DNA of 64,000 nucleotides from positions 1,302,001 to 1,366,000 of the forward strand of contig NZ_CP151650.1 in assembly GCF_038397775.1 (NCBI RefSeq), written 5' to 3'. The stretch is from Pseudomonas sp. RC10. GTDB taxonomy: Bacteria; Pseudomonadota; Gammaproteobacteria; Pseudomonadales; Pseudomonadaceae. Positions 8,551 through 17,965 of the stretch are shown one piece after another. A program made the translations under genes and the position numbers. Positions within the stretch are counted from its first letter, which is position 1. Each line of letters starts with the position of its first letter. The notes beneath the pieces were generated by a model that saw only the letters and a list, made by a program, of their open reading frames with translations, was not told where the DNA came from and did no database searches.

Positions 8551-9711
8551 ATGGCAACGCTCGAACTTCGCAATGTAAACAAGACTTACGGGGCCGGCCT
8601 GCCGGACACCCTGAAGAACATCGAACTGTCGATCAAGGATGGCGAATTCCTGATCCTGGTCGGTCCTTCGGGCTGTGGTAAGTCGACCCTGATGAACTGC
8701 ATCGCGGGCCTGGAAAACATCACGGGCGGCGCGATCATGATCGGTGATCAGGACGTCAGCGGCATGAGCCCGAAGGATCGCGACATCGCGATGGTGTTCC
8801 AGTCCTATGCGCTGTACCCGACCATGAGCGTGCGCGAGAACATCGAGTTCGGCCTGAAGATTCGCAAGATGAGCCAGGCCGACATCGACGCCGAAGTTGG
8901 CCGTGTCGCCAAGCTGCTGCAGATCGAACACCTGCTCAACCGCAAGCCGGGTCAACTCTCAGGTGGTCAGCAACAACGCGTGGCCATGGGCCGAGCGCTG
9001 GCCCGTCGTCCGAAGATCTATCTGTTCGACGAACCGCTGTCCAACCTCGACGCCAAGCTGCGGGTCGAGATGCGCACCGAAATGAAACTGATGCACCAGC
9101 GCCTGAAAACCACCACGGTCTACGTGACCCACGACCAGATCGAAGCAATGACCCTGGGCGACAAAGTGGCGGTCATGAAGGACGGCATCATCCAGCAGTT
9201 CGGCACGCCAAAACAGATTTACAACGATCCGGCCAACCTGTTCGTTGCCAGCTTCATCGGTTCGCCGCCGATGAACTTCATCCCGCTGCGTCTGCAACGC
9301 AAGGAGGGCCGTCTGGTGGCGCTGCTCGACAGCGGTCAGGCCCGCTGCGAGTTGCCGATGAGCATCAACGATCCAGGCCTCGAAGACCGTGAGGTGATTC
9401 TGGGCCTTCGCCCTGAACAGATCGTGCTAGCGTCCGGTGAAACCTCAGGGATGCCGACCATTCGCGCCGAAGTTCAAGTCACGGAACCGACCGGTCCTGA
9501 CACGCTGGTGTTCGTCACGCTCAACGACAGCAAGGTCTGCTGCCGTCTGGCGCCCGATGTGGCGCCAGCGGTGGGCGAAACCCTGACCCTGCAGTTCGAT
9601 CCGTCCAAGGTGTTGCTGTTCGACGCCAAGACCGGCGAGCGATTGGGCGCGCTGTCGACGCCACAGGTGAGCGAAGGCATGGGCAACGTCACGCGGCTCA
9701 ACCGCAACTGA
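8551..9711 (+). CDS. gtsD: Glucose ABC transporter ATP-binding protein
   Basis: ATPase subunit of the Gts importer (386 residues, MalK/UgpC/MsmX type). Walker A GPSGCGKST near residue 37, Q-loop MVFQSYALYP, signature LSGGQQQR, Walker B IYLFDEPLSNLDA and the switch His in VTHDQIEAM are all intact. A C-terminal TOBE-like domain follows (about 240-386), as in sugar importers. It is the last transporter gene before oprB; the intergenic hairpin at 9748-9785 has no U run and is more likely a stabiliser than a terminator. Confidence 0.95.
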   Translation: MATLELRNVNKTYGAGLPDTLKNIELSIKDGEFLILVGPSGCGKSTLMNCIAGLENITGGAIMIGDQDVSGMSPKDRDIAMVFQSYALYPTMSVRENIEFGLKIRKMSQADIDAEVGRVAKLLQIEHLLNRKPGQLSGGQQQRVAMGRALARRPKIYLFDEPLSNLDAKLRVEMRTEMKLMHQRLKTTTVYVTHDQIEAMTLGDKVAVMKDGIIQQFGTPKQIYNDPANLFVASFIGSPPMNFIPLRLQRKEGRLVALLDSGQARCELPMSINDPGLEDREVILGLRPEQIVLASGETSGMPTIRAEVQVTEPTGPDTLVFVTLNDSKVCCRLAPDVAPAVGETLTLQFDPSKVLLFDAKTGERLGALSTPQVSEGMGNVTRLNRN

Positions 9712-9747
9712 ATTCCATGCGCAGGAGCACTGCGCCAACGAGCACCT

Positions 9748-9785
9748 CTGTCGGGGCTATTTCTGCCGTAAAAAAGCCCCGGCAG
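9748..9785 (+). other. Hairpin between gtsD and oprB
   Basis: CTGTCGGGGCT and AGCCCCGGCAG form an 11-base stem with one G-U pair, with the A-rich loop inside the stem and no T run after it. It may be a processing or stabilising structure that separates transporter and porin mRNA levels. Confidence 0.5.
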
Positions 9786-9820
9786 GCACACGAAGCAAGT
9801 GGTTACAACGCTGTTTAGCT

Positions 9821-9831
9821 AATAACAATAA
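9821..9831 (+). promoter_or_regulatory. Crc/Hfq CA motif at oprB start
   Basis: AATAACAATAA contains two AANAANAA words, ending a few bases before the Shine-Dalgarno CGAGG and 16 bases before the ATG. Same arrangement as at gtsA. Confidence 0.6.
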
Positions 9832-9847
9832 AACGAGGATTTAAGGG

Positions 9848-11203
9848 ATGAAGAAGGTAAAAGGCAAATCGCTCAACCAACTGCAGCTCATCGGCGGGCT
9901 GTCAGTCTTGAGCGCATTGACGATGTCTGGAACGGCCTCCGCCATGGAGCCATTCAAGGCAAGCGAGCACTTGACGGGCGACTGGGGCGGTCTGCGCCAG
10001 GAACTGTACGACAAAGGTTATGACTTCCCGATCGAGTACGTGGGTGAGGCGGCTTCCAACCTCAATGGCGGTTACAACGACGACAGAACCGGCCGCTACA
10101 GCGACCAGTTCGCGTTCGGCGTTCAGATGGACCTGCAAAAAATCCTCGGTTGGCACGATGCGGAATTCAAGCTGGCGATCACCGAGCGTAGCGGTAACAA
10201 CATCTCCAACGACCGTATCGGCGACCCGCGCGCTGGCACGCTCAGTTCCTCGCAAGAAGTCTGGGGCCGTGGTCAGACCTGGCGTCTGACGCAAATGTGG
10301 TACAAGCAGAAATTCTTCGACGGCGCGCTGGACATCAAAGTTGGCCGTTTCGGCGAAGGCGAAGACTTCAACAGCTTCCCATGCGACTTCCAGAACTTGA
10401 CGCTCTGCGGCTCGCAGGTTGGTAACTACGTGAACACCTGGTACAACTGGCCTGTCAGCCAATGGGCCGCTCGCGTGAAATACAACATCACGCCAGAGTT
10501 GTTCGCACAGATCGGCGTGTACGAGCAGAACCCTTCGAACCTCGAAACCGGCAACGGCTTCAAGCTGAGCGGCAGCGGTTCCCAAGGTACTGTGGTGCCG
10601 GTAGAAGTGGTGTGGTCGCCGACCGTCAATTCGCTGCCAGGCGAATACCGTCTGGGCTACTACGTCAGTAACCCGAGCGCGCCTGACCTGTACGAAAACA
10701 CCAACGGCCAGCCACAAGCCATCGCAGGCGGTGACTTCAAGTCCCACAAGGACAAGCACGGTTGGTGGGTCGTGGCTCAGCAACAACTGACCAGCCACAA
10801 CGGCGACGCATCCCGTGGTCTGAGCATCTTCGGTAACCTGACCGTTCATGACAAAGCCACCAACTTCGTCGACAACTATCAGCAGATCGGTTTCGTCTAC
10901 AAAGGCCCGTTCGATGCCCGTCCGAAGGATGACATCGGTATCGGTGTCGCTCGCATCCACGTCAACGATGATGCCCAGGACAACCGTCGTCTGGTCAACG
11001 CCGTCAACGGTATCGACGACTACGACAACCCGAACTACCTGCCAATCCAGAAGACCGAATACAACTCGGAAATCTACTACGGCGTACACGTCACCGACTG
11101 GCTGACCGTGCGTCCCAACCTGCAATACGTGAAGAGCCCGGGCGGTGTGGACGAAGTCCAGAACGCGCTGGTCGCAGGTATCAAGATCCAATCGAAGTTC
11201 TAA
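9848..11203 (+). CDS. oprB: Carbohydrate-selective porin OprB
   Basis: Outer-membrane beta-barrel porin for glucose and related sugars, 451 residues. The signal peptide is long with likely cleavage after TASA (about residue 32); the mature protein starts MEPFKASEHLTGDWGGLRQ, and the phrase LTGDWGGLR is an OprB family signature. The C-terminus ends in Phe (IKIQSKF), as expected for BAM-dependent barrels. A conserved aromatic-rich strand pattern runs through the protein. It follows gtsABCD and delivers glucose to GtsA. A Crc CA motif precedes the start and a strong terminator follows. Confidence 0.95.
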   Translation: MKKVKGKSLNQLQLIGGLSVLSALTMSGTASAMEPFKASEHLTGDWGGLRQELYDKGYDFPIEYVGEAASNLNGGYNDDRTGRYSDQFAFGVQMDLQKILGWHDAEFKLAITERSGNNISNDRIGDPRAGTLSSSQEVWGRGQTWRLTQMWYKQKFFDGALDIKVGRFGEGEDFNSFPCDFQNLTLCGSQVGNYVNTWYNWPVSQWAARVKYNITPELFAQIGVYEQNPSNLETGNGFKLSGSGSQGTVVPVEVVWSPTVNSLPGEYRLGYYVSNPSAPDLYENTNGQPQAIAGGDFKSHKDKHGWWVVAQQQLTSHNGDASRGLSIFGNLTVHDKATNFVDNYQQIGFVYKGPFDARPKDDIGIGVARIHVNDDAQDNRRLVNAVNGIDDYDNPNYLPIQKTEYNSEIYYGVHVTDWLTVRPNLQYVKSPGGVDEVQNALVAGIKIQSKF

Positions 11204-11286
11204 ACGCTTCATCGTTGTGCGGACCGCTCCTCCGCACATCGCTCTCTGATGTGCTTCACAAACGATCAAGGGTCGTGTGTGCTTTA

Positions 11287-11313
11287 CGGGCAGCCTGGCT
11301 GCCCGTTTTTTTT
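11287..11313 (+). terminator. Rho-independent terminator after oprB
   Basis: CGGGCAG-cctgg-CTGCCCG stem followed by eight T. Lies between oprB and the mutarotase gene, so the latter is partly or wholly expressed from its own promoter. Confidence 0.85.
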
Positions 11314-11432
11314 GTGCGGTACTCGCTCCGGAATCGGGGCTTTTTTATCGTTTGCAAGGCTCGCCGCTGAATACGGCCGTGCGCGATCTCCCACCACCCA
11401 TAGATGGACACACTTATCCCATCGAGAATGTC

Positions 11433-12308
11433 ATGGCGATCAGGGACACAGGATCATTCGAACATCCCCTTCAGCGCTTCTTCACCGCCACGCGGCCGCA
11501 GCCGACCTTCCAGTGGGAGCGGCATCAGCAGCGTGACGTGCTGGTGATCAACCACCCGCGCTGTCATGCCGTGTTCAGTCGCCAAGGCGCGCAGTTGTTG
11601 CATTTTCAGCCAGTCGGCCAGAGGCCGTGGCTGTGGTGCGCGTCGCAATGGCCGCAGGTGGGCGCGATTCGGGGCGGCGTGCCGGTGTGTTGGCCTTGGG
11701 TCGGGCGTCATCCGGGAGAGGGCGGCTGGCCCGTCAATGGATGGGGGCGTTTGCTCGACTGGAAGCTGATCGACAGCCAGGAACACGATGAAGGCGTTTC
11801 GCTGCACTGGCGCTTGAGTCTGTGGGACTGGCAGGCCGATCTGCATGCTGAATTGGGGCAATGCATGGACCTGCGTCTGGAAACCCGACATGACGACAGT
11901 GAGCCGTGCCAGTTCGGTCATGCCTTGCACGCTTACTGGCGCATCAGCGACATCGCCGACGTGGCACTGGAAGGTCTCGACGGCGCACAGGGTTACGACG
12001 AGCTCAGTCGCAGTGCCTGTGAACAAAAAGGGGAGTTGCGCGTCTCGGGCAGTTGCCAGCGCGTTTTCGAGCACACCGGTCCAGTTGAGTTGCACGACGA
12101 CACGTGGCGGCGCCGTTTGAACATCAACACCCACGACAGCGCCAATACTGTCGTCTGGCATCCCGGCAGCCGGCCGTTGCTGGGGGTGGCAGGTCATGAG
12201 GCAACGGGGTTTGTGCGGGTCGAGGCGGTGTCCGGGGTGGATGATTGTCTGAGCCTGGCCCCAGGACAGCAGGCGCGATTGAGTTTGCAGGCCACTTTGG
12301 TGGGATGA
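11433..12308 (+). CDS. D-hexose-6-phosphate mutarotase (YeaD-like)
   Basis: Aldose 1-epimerase family protein of about 291 residues that interconverts anomers of glucose-6-phosphate, supplying the beta form used by Zwf. FSRQGAQLLHFQP and GGVPVCWPWVGRHP near the N-terminus are typical of the YeaD group, and the conserved catalytic-region segment with Glu appears near the C-terminal part (VEAVSGVDDCLSLAPGQ). The start is uncertain: ATG 11433 is preceded by a weak TCGAGAA; an unusually GC-poor, unconserved in-frame stretch lies upstream. The gene is convergent with hexR. Function is inferred from family and from its position in the glucose cluster. Confidence 0.85.
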   Translation: MAIRDTGSFEHPLQRFFTATRPQPTFQWERHQQRDVLVINHPRCHAVFSRQGAQLLHFQPVGQRPWLWCASQWPQVGAIRGGVPVCWPWVGRHPGEGGWPVNGWGRLLDWKLIDSQEHDEGVSLHWRLSLWDWQADLHAELGQCMDLRLETRHDDSEPCQFGHALHAYWRISDIADVALEGLDGAQGYDELSRSACEQKGELRVSGSCQRVFEHTGPVELHDDTWRRRLNINTHDSANTVVWHPGSRPLLGVAGHEATGFVRVEAVSGVDDCLSLAPGQQARLSLQATLVG

Positions 12309-12366
12309 ACGACGCTCCCGCAGGGTGTCTTTATCAATCCCGGCCTTCGGGGCCGTATCGCGCTCG

Positions 12367-13236
12367 TTAGTTCAACTCATCATCCACCGGATACCGGCTG
12401 GCATTGAGGCTTTCCTTGATCTTGCGCAGGTGCGGCTGGAAATCCACGCCACGGCGCAGCGTCATGCCGGTGGCCAGCACATCGAGCACGGTCAATTGGA
12501 TGATCCGTGACGTCATCGGCATATAAATGTCGGTGTCTTCAGGCAGAGGGATATTCAGGCTCAGCGTACTGGCTTTGGCCAGCGGCGACCCAGCAGCGGT
12601 CAGGCCCAGCACCGAAGCGCCGTTCTCGCGGGCGATCCGGGCCACTTCCACCAGTTCGCGAGTGCGGCCGGTGTAGGAAATGATCACGAACAGCTCCCCC
12701 GTGTGCGCCACCGATGCAAGCATGCGTTGCACCAGCACATCGGCATGAGCCGTCACAGCGAGGTTGAAGCGGAAGAATTTGTGCTGCGCATCCAGCGCCA
12801 CCGGGGCCGAGGCGCCCAGGCCGAAGAAGTGAATCTGCCGCGCCTGAATCAGCAGGTCCACGGCCTTGCTGATCAGGTTCGGGTCCAGCACCTGGCATAC
12901 GCTGTCGAGGGAGGCGATGGCGCTGGCGAAAATCTTGCGGGTGTAGGCTTCCGGATTATCGTCGGCTTCCACCGCGCGGCTCACGTAGGCGGCGCCGCTG
13001 GCCAGGCTCTGGGCCAGTTGCAGTTTGAGTTCAGGGTAGCCGCTGACGTCGAACGAGCGGCAGAAGCGATTGACGGTCGGCTCGCTGACCTTGGCCGCCT
13101 GGGCCAGCGCCGCAATGCTGAAACGCGTGGCTTGCTGAGGGTTGCTCAGAATCACCTCGGCAACCTTGCGCTCGGCCTTGTTCAATTCTTCGAGTCGACT
13201 CTGGATCTGCTCCAGAAGATTGCGTACGCGGTCCAT
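12367..13236 (-). CDS. hexR: HexR, RpiR-family repressor of glucose catabolism
   Basis: Repressor with an N-terminal helix-turn-helix (about residues 1-77; [23 protein letters not shown]) and a C-terminal SIS sugar-phosphate-binding domain (about 125-260; [16 protein letters not shown]). In pseudomonads KDPG binding to the SIS domain releases HexR from the zwf, edd and gap promoters. 289 residues, the usual length. It is divergent from zwf across a 231-base region that contains a strong palindrome at 13381-13405. Confidence 0.95.
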   Translation of the reverse strand: MDRVRNLLEQIQSRLEELNKAERKVAEVILSNPQQATRFSIAALAQAAKVSEPTVNRFCRSFDVSGYPELKLQLAQSLASGAAYVSRAVEADDNPEAYTRKIFASAIASLDSVCQVLDPNLISKAVDLLIQARQIHFFGLGASAPVALDAQHKFFRFNLAVTAHADVLVQRMLASVAHTGELFVIISYTGRTRELVEVARIARENGASVLGLTAAGSPLAKASTLSLNIPLPEDTDIYMPMTSRIIQLTVLDVLATGMTLRRGVDFQPHLRKIKESLNASRYPVDDELN

Positions 13237-13380
13237 TCAAAGTCCTTCTCGTGAAGCGGTAACAGGCTGTTCTGTGGGCCTTTCTGCAAAAGGTGCGCAA
13301 CTGGGCCTTTAGCCTGTAGCAAAGGTGGCCTATCGTACTGAGGGCCTGTAGTGATCACCACTGTAATGTGTTTTTTGGGT

Positions 13381-13405
13381 AAATGTTGTGGTTATTACTA
13401 CATTT
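13381..13405. promoter_or_regulatory. Probable HexR operator upstream of zwf
   Basis: AAATGTTGT and ACTACATTT form a near-perfect palindrome (8 of 9 pairs) around a 7-base AT-rich spacer. This resembles published HexR sites built on TTGT and ACAA halves, and it sits between hexR and zwf, where HexR is known to bind in P. putida. The exact spacing differs somewhat from consensus. Confidence 0.6.
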
Positions 13406-13467
13406 GGCCTTGAGTAACGCCTTTAAAAAAGGTATTTGTAGCCTAACTTGATAAAAGAACCAACATT

Positions 13468-14937
13468 ATGCTCTCGATTACGGTTGAACCGTGCACTTTT
13501 GCCTTGTTCGGCGCCTTGGGCGACCTGGCTGTGCGCAAACTGTTCCCAGCGCTGTATCAGCTGGACCGTGCTGGCCTTCTGCATGCCGAGACCCGAATTC
13601 TTGCGTTGGCTCGCGAGGCGGGAACGCCTCAGGAACACTTGGCTTATATCGACAAGAGCCTGCGTCGTTTCGTCCCCGAATCCCAGCTGGAAAGTGAACA
13701 TGTGGAGCGTTTTCAGGCACGCCTGAGCTACCTGCACGTGGATTTCCTCAAGGGTGAAGATTACGTTGCGCTGGCCGAAGCAGTGGGCGACGCACAAACC
13801 ATGATTGCCTACTTCGCCACACCGGCGTCGGTGTACGGAGCCATCTGCGAGAACCTGGCGCTGGTCGGCCTGACTGACCGCACCCGCGCCGTCCTGGAAA
13901 AACCGATCGGCCACGACCTCGCGTCGTCGCGTCGGGTCAACGACGCCGTGGCCCGCTTCCTGCCGGAAAACCGCGTCTACCGGATCGACCACTATCTGGG
14001 CAAAGACACCGTTCAAAACCTCATCGCGCTGCGTTTCGCCAACAGCCTGTTCGAAACCCAATGGAACCAGAACTATATTTCTCACGTCGAGATTACTGTG
14101 GCGGAGAAAGTAGGGATCGAGGGCCGTTGGGGCTACTTCGATCAGGCGGGTCAGCTGCGCGACATGATCCAGAACCACCTGTTGCAGCTGCTGTGTCTGA
14201 TTGCGATGGACCCTCCGAGCGACCTGTCCGCCGACAGCATCCGTGATGAAAAGGTAAAGGTGCTCAATGCGCTGGCGCCGTTCACGCCGGAGCGCCTGGC
14301 CACCCAAGTGGTGCGCGGGCAATACATCGCCGGTTACAGCGAAGGCAAACCGGTTCCCGGTTACCTGGAAGAGGAAAATTCCAATACCGCGAGCGACACC
14401 GAAACGTTCGTTGCCATTCGTGCCGACATCCGTAACTGGCGTTGGGCAGGGGTTCCGTTCTATCTGCGCACCGGCAAACGCATGCCGCAAAAGCTGTCGC
14501 AGATCGTCATTCACTTCAAGGAACCGCCGCACTACATCTTCGCCCCGGAACAGCGGATGCAGATCAGCAACCGCCTGATCATCCGCCTGCAGCCCGATGA
14601 AGGTATCTCGCTGCAAGTGATGACCAAGGATCAGGGGCTGGATAAAGGCATGCAATTGCGCAGCAACCCCTTGCAACTGAGCTTCTCTGACGCCTACCGC
14701 AGCGCCCGTATCCCGGACGCGTACGAGCGGTTGTTGTTGGAGGTCATGCGTGGCAACCAAAACCTGTTTGTCCGCAAAGATGAGATCGAGTATGCGTGGC
14801 AATGGTGTGACCAGTTGATCGCTGGCTGGAAGAAGGCCGGCGATGCGCCCAAGCCTTATGCAGCAGGCTCCTGGGGGCCAATGAGCTCCATTGCGCTCAT
14901 TACTCGTGACGGGAGGTCCTGGTATGGCGATATGTGA
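13468..14937 (+). CDS. zwf: Glucose-6-phosphate 1-dehydrogenase
   Basis: Oxidises glucose-6-phosphate to 6-phosphogluconolactone with NAD(P)+. 489 residues, normal length. N-terminal Rossmann motif [16 protein letters not shown]; the substrate and active-site motif RIDHYLGK is at 172-179 (His175, Lys179). [12 protein letters not shown] and the C-terminal [15 protein letters not shown] block are conserved. The ATG at 13468 follows a weak AAAGAA. pgl begins inside the last codons (14-base overlap), so zwf-pgl-eda is an operon, transcribed from a HexR-controlled promoter. Confidence 0.97.
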   Translation: MLSITVEPCTFALFGALGDLAVRKLFPALYQLDRAGLLHAETRILALAREAGTPQEHLAYIDKSLRRFVPESQLESEHVERFQARLSYLHVDFLKGEDYVALAEAVGDAQTMIAYFATPASVYGAICENLALVGLTDRTRAVLEKPIGHDLASSRRVNDAVARFLPENRVYRIDHYLGKDTVQNLIALRFANSLFETQWNQNYISHVEITVAEKVGIEGRWGYFDQAGQLRDMIQNHLLQLLCLIAMDPPSDLSADSIRDEKVKVLNALAPFTPERLATQVVRGQYIAGYSEGKPVPGYLEEENSNTASDTETFVAIRADIRNWRWAGVPFYLRTGKRMPQKLSQIVIHFKEPPHYIFAPEQRMQISNRLIIRLQPDEGISLQVMTKDQGLDKGMQLRSNPLQLSFSDAYRSARIPDAYERLLLEVMRGNQNLFVRKDEIEYAWQWCDQLIAGWKKAGDAPKPYAAGSWGPMSSIALITRDGRSWYGDM

Positions 14938-15643
14938 ACTTGAATTTCCGGCTGGCCTTAAAGCCAACGAATTCGATAACCCCGAGCTGTTGGCCAATGC
15001 ATTGGCCGATCATGTGGCGGAACGCCTCACGGCGGCCATCGCGAATAACCCTCACGGCATCGCGACGCTGGTCGTCTCGGGGGGAAAAAGTCCCGTGGCG
15101 TTCTTTCAGGCATTGGCGCAAAAGCCCATCGAATGGTCGAAAGTCGTGATCAGCCTGGCCGACGAGCGCTGGGTGCCGACCGAGCATGCCGACAGCAACG
15201 CGGGGCTGCTCAAGCGTTTCCTGTTTCAGGGACCGGCCGAGAAAGCGGGCTTCTTCAGCCTCTACCGTCCGACCCAGACGTTGGAAGAAGCAGCGGCAGC
15301 GACCGACGAAGCGCTCAAGGAACTGCCGAAGATCGATGTGTTGATTCTGGGCATGGGGGATGACGGCCACACCGCGTCGCTGTTCCCTGACAGCCCGAAT
15401 CTGCCTGAAGCGTTGGACTTGAACGGCGAACGTCGCTGCCTGCCGATGCTGGCGCCGAGCACGCCTCATCAGCGTCTGACCATGACGCGCTCACTGTTGG
15501 CGTCCGCCGCGACGCCGATCCTGTCCGTTTCCGGGCAGGCAAAACTGGAAACCCTGCGCACGGCGCTGGCCGGCGATGACCTCGCCGAAATGCCGATCCG
15601 CGCGTTCCTTAACCCGTCTTTAGAGATCTACTGGTGCCCATAA
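14924..15643 (+). CDS. pgl: 6-phosphogluconolactonase
   Basis: Hydrolyses 6-phosphogluconolactone to 6-phosphogluconate. 239 residues, DevB-type Pgl of the glucosamine-6-phosphate isomerase-like superfamily. [18 protein letters not shown] and [15 protein letters not shown] are the family motifs. I chose ATG 14924 (MAICELEF) because GGGAGGT lies 7 bases upstream; it overlaps the end of zwf. The stop is 17 bases before the eda start, consistent with one transcript. Confidence 0.95.
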   Translation: MAICELEFPAGLKANEFDNPELLANALADHVAERLTAAIANNPHGIATLVVSGGKSPVAFFQALAQKPIEWSKVVISLADERWVPTEHADSNAGLLKRFLFQGPAEKAGFFSLYRPTQTLEEAAAATDEALKELPKIDVLILGMGDDGHTASLFPDSPNLPEALDLNGERRCLPMLAPSTPHQRLTMTRSLLASAATPILSVSGQAKLETLRTALAGDDLAEMPIRAFLNPSLEIYWCP

Positions 15644-15660
15644 GCAAAGGATCAGCCGCC

Positions 15661-16335
15661 ATGGAAAATACCCAAGTGAAACAGCCGTTGAATAGCATGG
15701 CGAGCAAGATTGCCCAGATCGACGAACTCTGCGCGAAAGCGAAGATTCTGCCGGTCATCACCATTGCACGCGAACAGGACGTGCTGCCGCTGGCCGATGC
15801 GCTGGCGGCAGGCGGCCTGAACGCGCTGGAAATCACCCTGCGTTCGGAGTTCGGCCTCAAGGCCATTCGTATTTTGCGCGACGCACGACCTGAACTGTGC
15901 GTTGGCGCGGGCACGATCCTCGACCGTCACATGCTCAAGGCAGCGGAGGAGGCGGGCTCGCAGTTCATCGTGACCCCAGGCAGCACTCAGGATCTGCTGG
16001 AAGCAGGCGCGCAAAGCGAATTGCCGTTGCTGCCTGGCATCAGCAGCGCGTCGGAAATCATGATCGGTTATGCCTTGGGCTACCGCCGCTTCAAGCTGTT
16101 TCCGGCCGAGATCAGCGGCGGCGTCGGCGCGATCAAGGCGCTGGGCGGTCCATTCCCGGAAGTGCGTTTCTGCCCGACTGGCGGCGTCAGCGCTGCCAAC
16201 CTGAAGAACTACATGGCGCTGCCTAACGTGATGTGCGTTGGCGGCACCTGGATGATCGATAACGCGTGGGTCAAGAACGGCGACTGGGGCCGCATCACTG
16301 AGGCGACCGCCGAAGCGATTGCGTTGTTCGACTGA
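15661..16335 (+). CDS. eda: 2-keto-3-deoxy-6-phosphogluconate aldolase
   Basis: Splits KDPG into pyruvate and glyceraldehyde-3-phosphate, the last Entner-Doudoroff step. 224 residues. Schiff-base Lys145 in FKLFPAE and catalytic Glu57 in LEITLR are present, as is GAGTILD. ATG 15661 has AAAGGA upstream; an in-frame GTG at 15634 lies inside pgl and is less likely. Last gene of the zwf operon, followed by a strong terminator at 16465. Its substrate is also the HexR inducer. Confidence 0.97.
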   Translation: MENTQVKQPLNSMASKIAQIDELCAKAKILPVITIAREQDVLPLADALAAGGLNALEITLRSEFGLKAIRILRDARPELCVGAGTILDRHMLKAAEEAGSQFIVTPGSTQDLLEAGAQSELPLLPGISSASEIMIGYALGYRRFKLFPAEISGGVGAIKALGGPFPEVRFCPTGGVSAANLKNYMALPNVMCVGGTWMIDNAWVKNGDWGRITEATAEAIALFD

Positions 16336-16464
16336 AACCTGCGTTAAGCGCCCATGCTTGATCCTCGACAGCTCCCGTTCATGAGGTGGCTGTTTTAATC
16401 GTTTCAGATGATTGGATTCGGGCGCTGAGGCGCTGCTACAGAAGTCGTTGTTGCATGGCTGTTT

Positions 16465-16501
16465 AACGGTGTTCCCTTGGTCCGGAACGCCGTTTTTTTT
16501 T
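16465..16501 (+). terminator. Rho-independent terminator after eda
   Basis: AACGGTGTTCC and GGAACGCCGTT pair over 11 bases with one G-U, followed by nine T. Confidence 0.85.
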
Positions 16502-16747
16502 GCGCGATGCGAATGTAGAAAGCCGGGCCGCGTGCACCGCGACTCCAGCCGTAGCGTTGAGTTGAGAAGGAGCGAGGAGAGAGATCAGCGATTTTTCTTC
16601 ATGTGCACTACATATGTATCGCACCCGACTCGGTTTCAGCGCGTATCTTTACCGCTCGTGATTTACAGATGTTCCATTAAAGTCTTTGCGGCGCCGCCTT
16701 ATCCACGGTCGCCGCTTTTTTTTGCCTGTCTGCAAGCGTTTATGGGC
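16502..16747 (+). other. Gene-free stretch ending in an orphan terminator
   Basis: No protein gene is seen between the eda terminator and the convergent aminotransferase gene. A second plus-strand terminator lies at 16688-16723 (GCGGCGCCG and CGG-T-CGCCGC around CCTTATCCA, then eight T). Read on the minus strand it has no T run, so it does not serve the aminotransferase gene. It could end a small RNA that begins after about 16510, or be a remnant. Confidence 0.45.
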
Positions 16748-17953
16748 TCAGGCCAAAGCGCGCAATGCAACGATCAACCTTGCTACATCGTCGGCGGAGG
16801 TCACAAAGCCGGGGGTGACCCGAATGCATGGGCCGCAGGCGGAACCGGTTCTGGCCACCACGAAAACGCCATGTTCGTCGAGCAGGCGCTGCGTCATGAG
16901 CGACTGATCTTGATGGCGCGTAAAGCGCAGTGACGTGATCCCGCAGTACAGCCGTGGATCATCCGGTGTCAGCACTTCGATTCCCGGCACATCTCGCACT
17001 TCACGAACCCACAGGTCCCGTAGATAGGCCAAGCGTGCGCCTTTGACGGCAGACCCGCCTATGGCTCGGTGTTCTTCGAAGACCTTGGTCAGCGTCAGCA
17101 GCGCGGGAATGTTCGGCGTGCCATACGGCACCCGCCCCAAAATGTCATCGACGGCGTATCGCTCGTCGCCCATGTCGGGGTCGATGGCAGACAATCGTTC
17201 CTGTTTCACATAAATGAAACCCAGGCTCAACGGCGCCCCCATCCACTTCTGCAGGTTGAACCCGGCAAATGCCACGCCGAGTTCGTCCAGCTTGAAGTCC
17301 AGCTGTCCCAGGGCGTGAGCACCGTCCAGAATCACATCGATGTTTTGCGCCTTGGCCAGCGCAGCAATGGGCTCAACAGGCATGACCAGTCCCGTGCGGT
17401 GCGTTACGTGGGTCAATGCCATCAGCTTGAGTCGTGGATGGTTCGCGAAGGCGTCACGATAGGCATTGACGAGGGATTCATAGCTGGCCGGGTGAGCATG
17501 CCGAATCTCGATCACTTCGACCCCGCGGTGCTTCGCCAGCCAACGCATGGCCGTTTGCACGCTGTTGTAGTCCAGATCGCTGATCAGCACCTGATCCCCC
17601 GGCTGTAAGCCGTTGTAGTTGCGGATCAGGGTTTGCAATGACTCCGAAGCGCAGCGAGTCAGGGCGATTTCGCCGCTCGGCACGTCCAGCAGTTGAGCCA
17701 GGTCGGCGCGGAGGGTCTCGCTGTCCTCAGTGTCGAAGCGCTGCCGGACATAGACCGAATTGCTGCGGTTTACGTACGCCAGATGCTGTTCGTACGTGCG
17801 CAGCACTTCGCGGGTCATGCGCCCGAAGTAGCCATGTTCGAAGTTGATCGGCCCCGGCTCCACGTCGTACTGGCGGGCGATTTCACGCCAGAACGCTTCG
17901 TCATGGGCGCGGTGCTGTGCAACGGATTGGGCAGGGGTCATCACGTCGTTCAT
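16748..17953 (-). CDS. Class V aminotransferase-fold PLP enzyme (isopenicillin N epimerase-like)
   Basis: 401-residue fold-type I PLP enzyme. Cofactor-binding features are Asp210 in VILDGAHALGQ and the Schiff-base Lys236 in FNLQKWMGAP. The family includes cysteine desulfurases, epimerases and kynureninase-like enzymes; the N-terminal FEHGYFGRMTREVL resembles the CefD-like subgroup. The substrate cannot be read from sequence. No cysteine loop typical of IscS is evident. It is followed on the same strand by a start-to-stop gap of 12 bases from the DUF3820 gene upstream, so the two may share a promoter. Confidence 0.85.
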   Translation of the reverse strand: MNDVMTPAQSVAQHRAHDEAFWREIARQYDVEPGPINFEHGYFGRMTREVLRTYEQHLAYVNRSNSVYVRQRFDTEDSETLRADLAQLLDVPSGEIALTRCASESLQTLIRNYNGLQPGDQVLISDLDYNSVQTAMRWLAKHRGVEVIEIRHAHPASYESLVNAYRDAFANHPRLKLMALTHVTHRTGLVMPVEPIAALAKAQNIDVILDGAHALGQLDFKLDELGVAFAGFNLQKWMGAPLSLGFIYVKQERLSAIDPDMGDERYAVDDILGRVPYGTPNIPALLTLTKVFEEHRAIGGSAVKGARLAYLRDLWVREVRDVPGIEVLTPDDPRLYCGITSLRFTRHQDQSLMTQRLLDEHGVFVVARTGSACGPCIRVTPGFVTSADDVARLIVALRALA

Positions 17954-17965
17954 CTCGTCAAGGGG

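Noticed and set aside
16412..16933. 173-codon plus-strand frame after eda
   Set aside because: Runs through two intrinsic terminators and into the antisense of the aminotransferase gene; composition is not protein-like.
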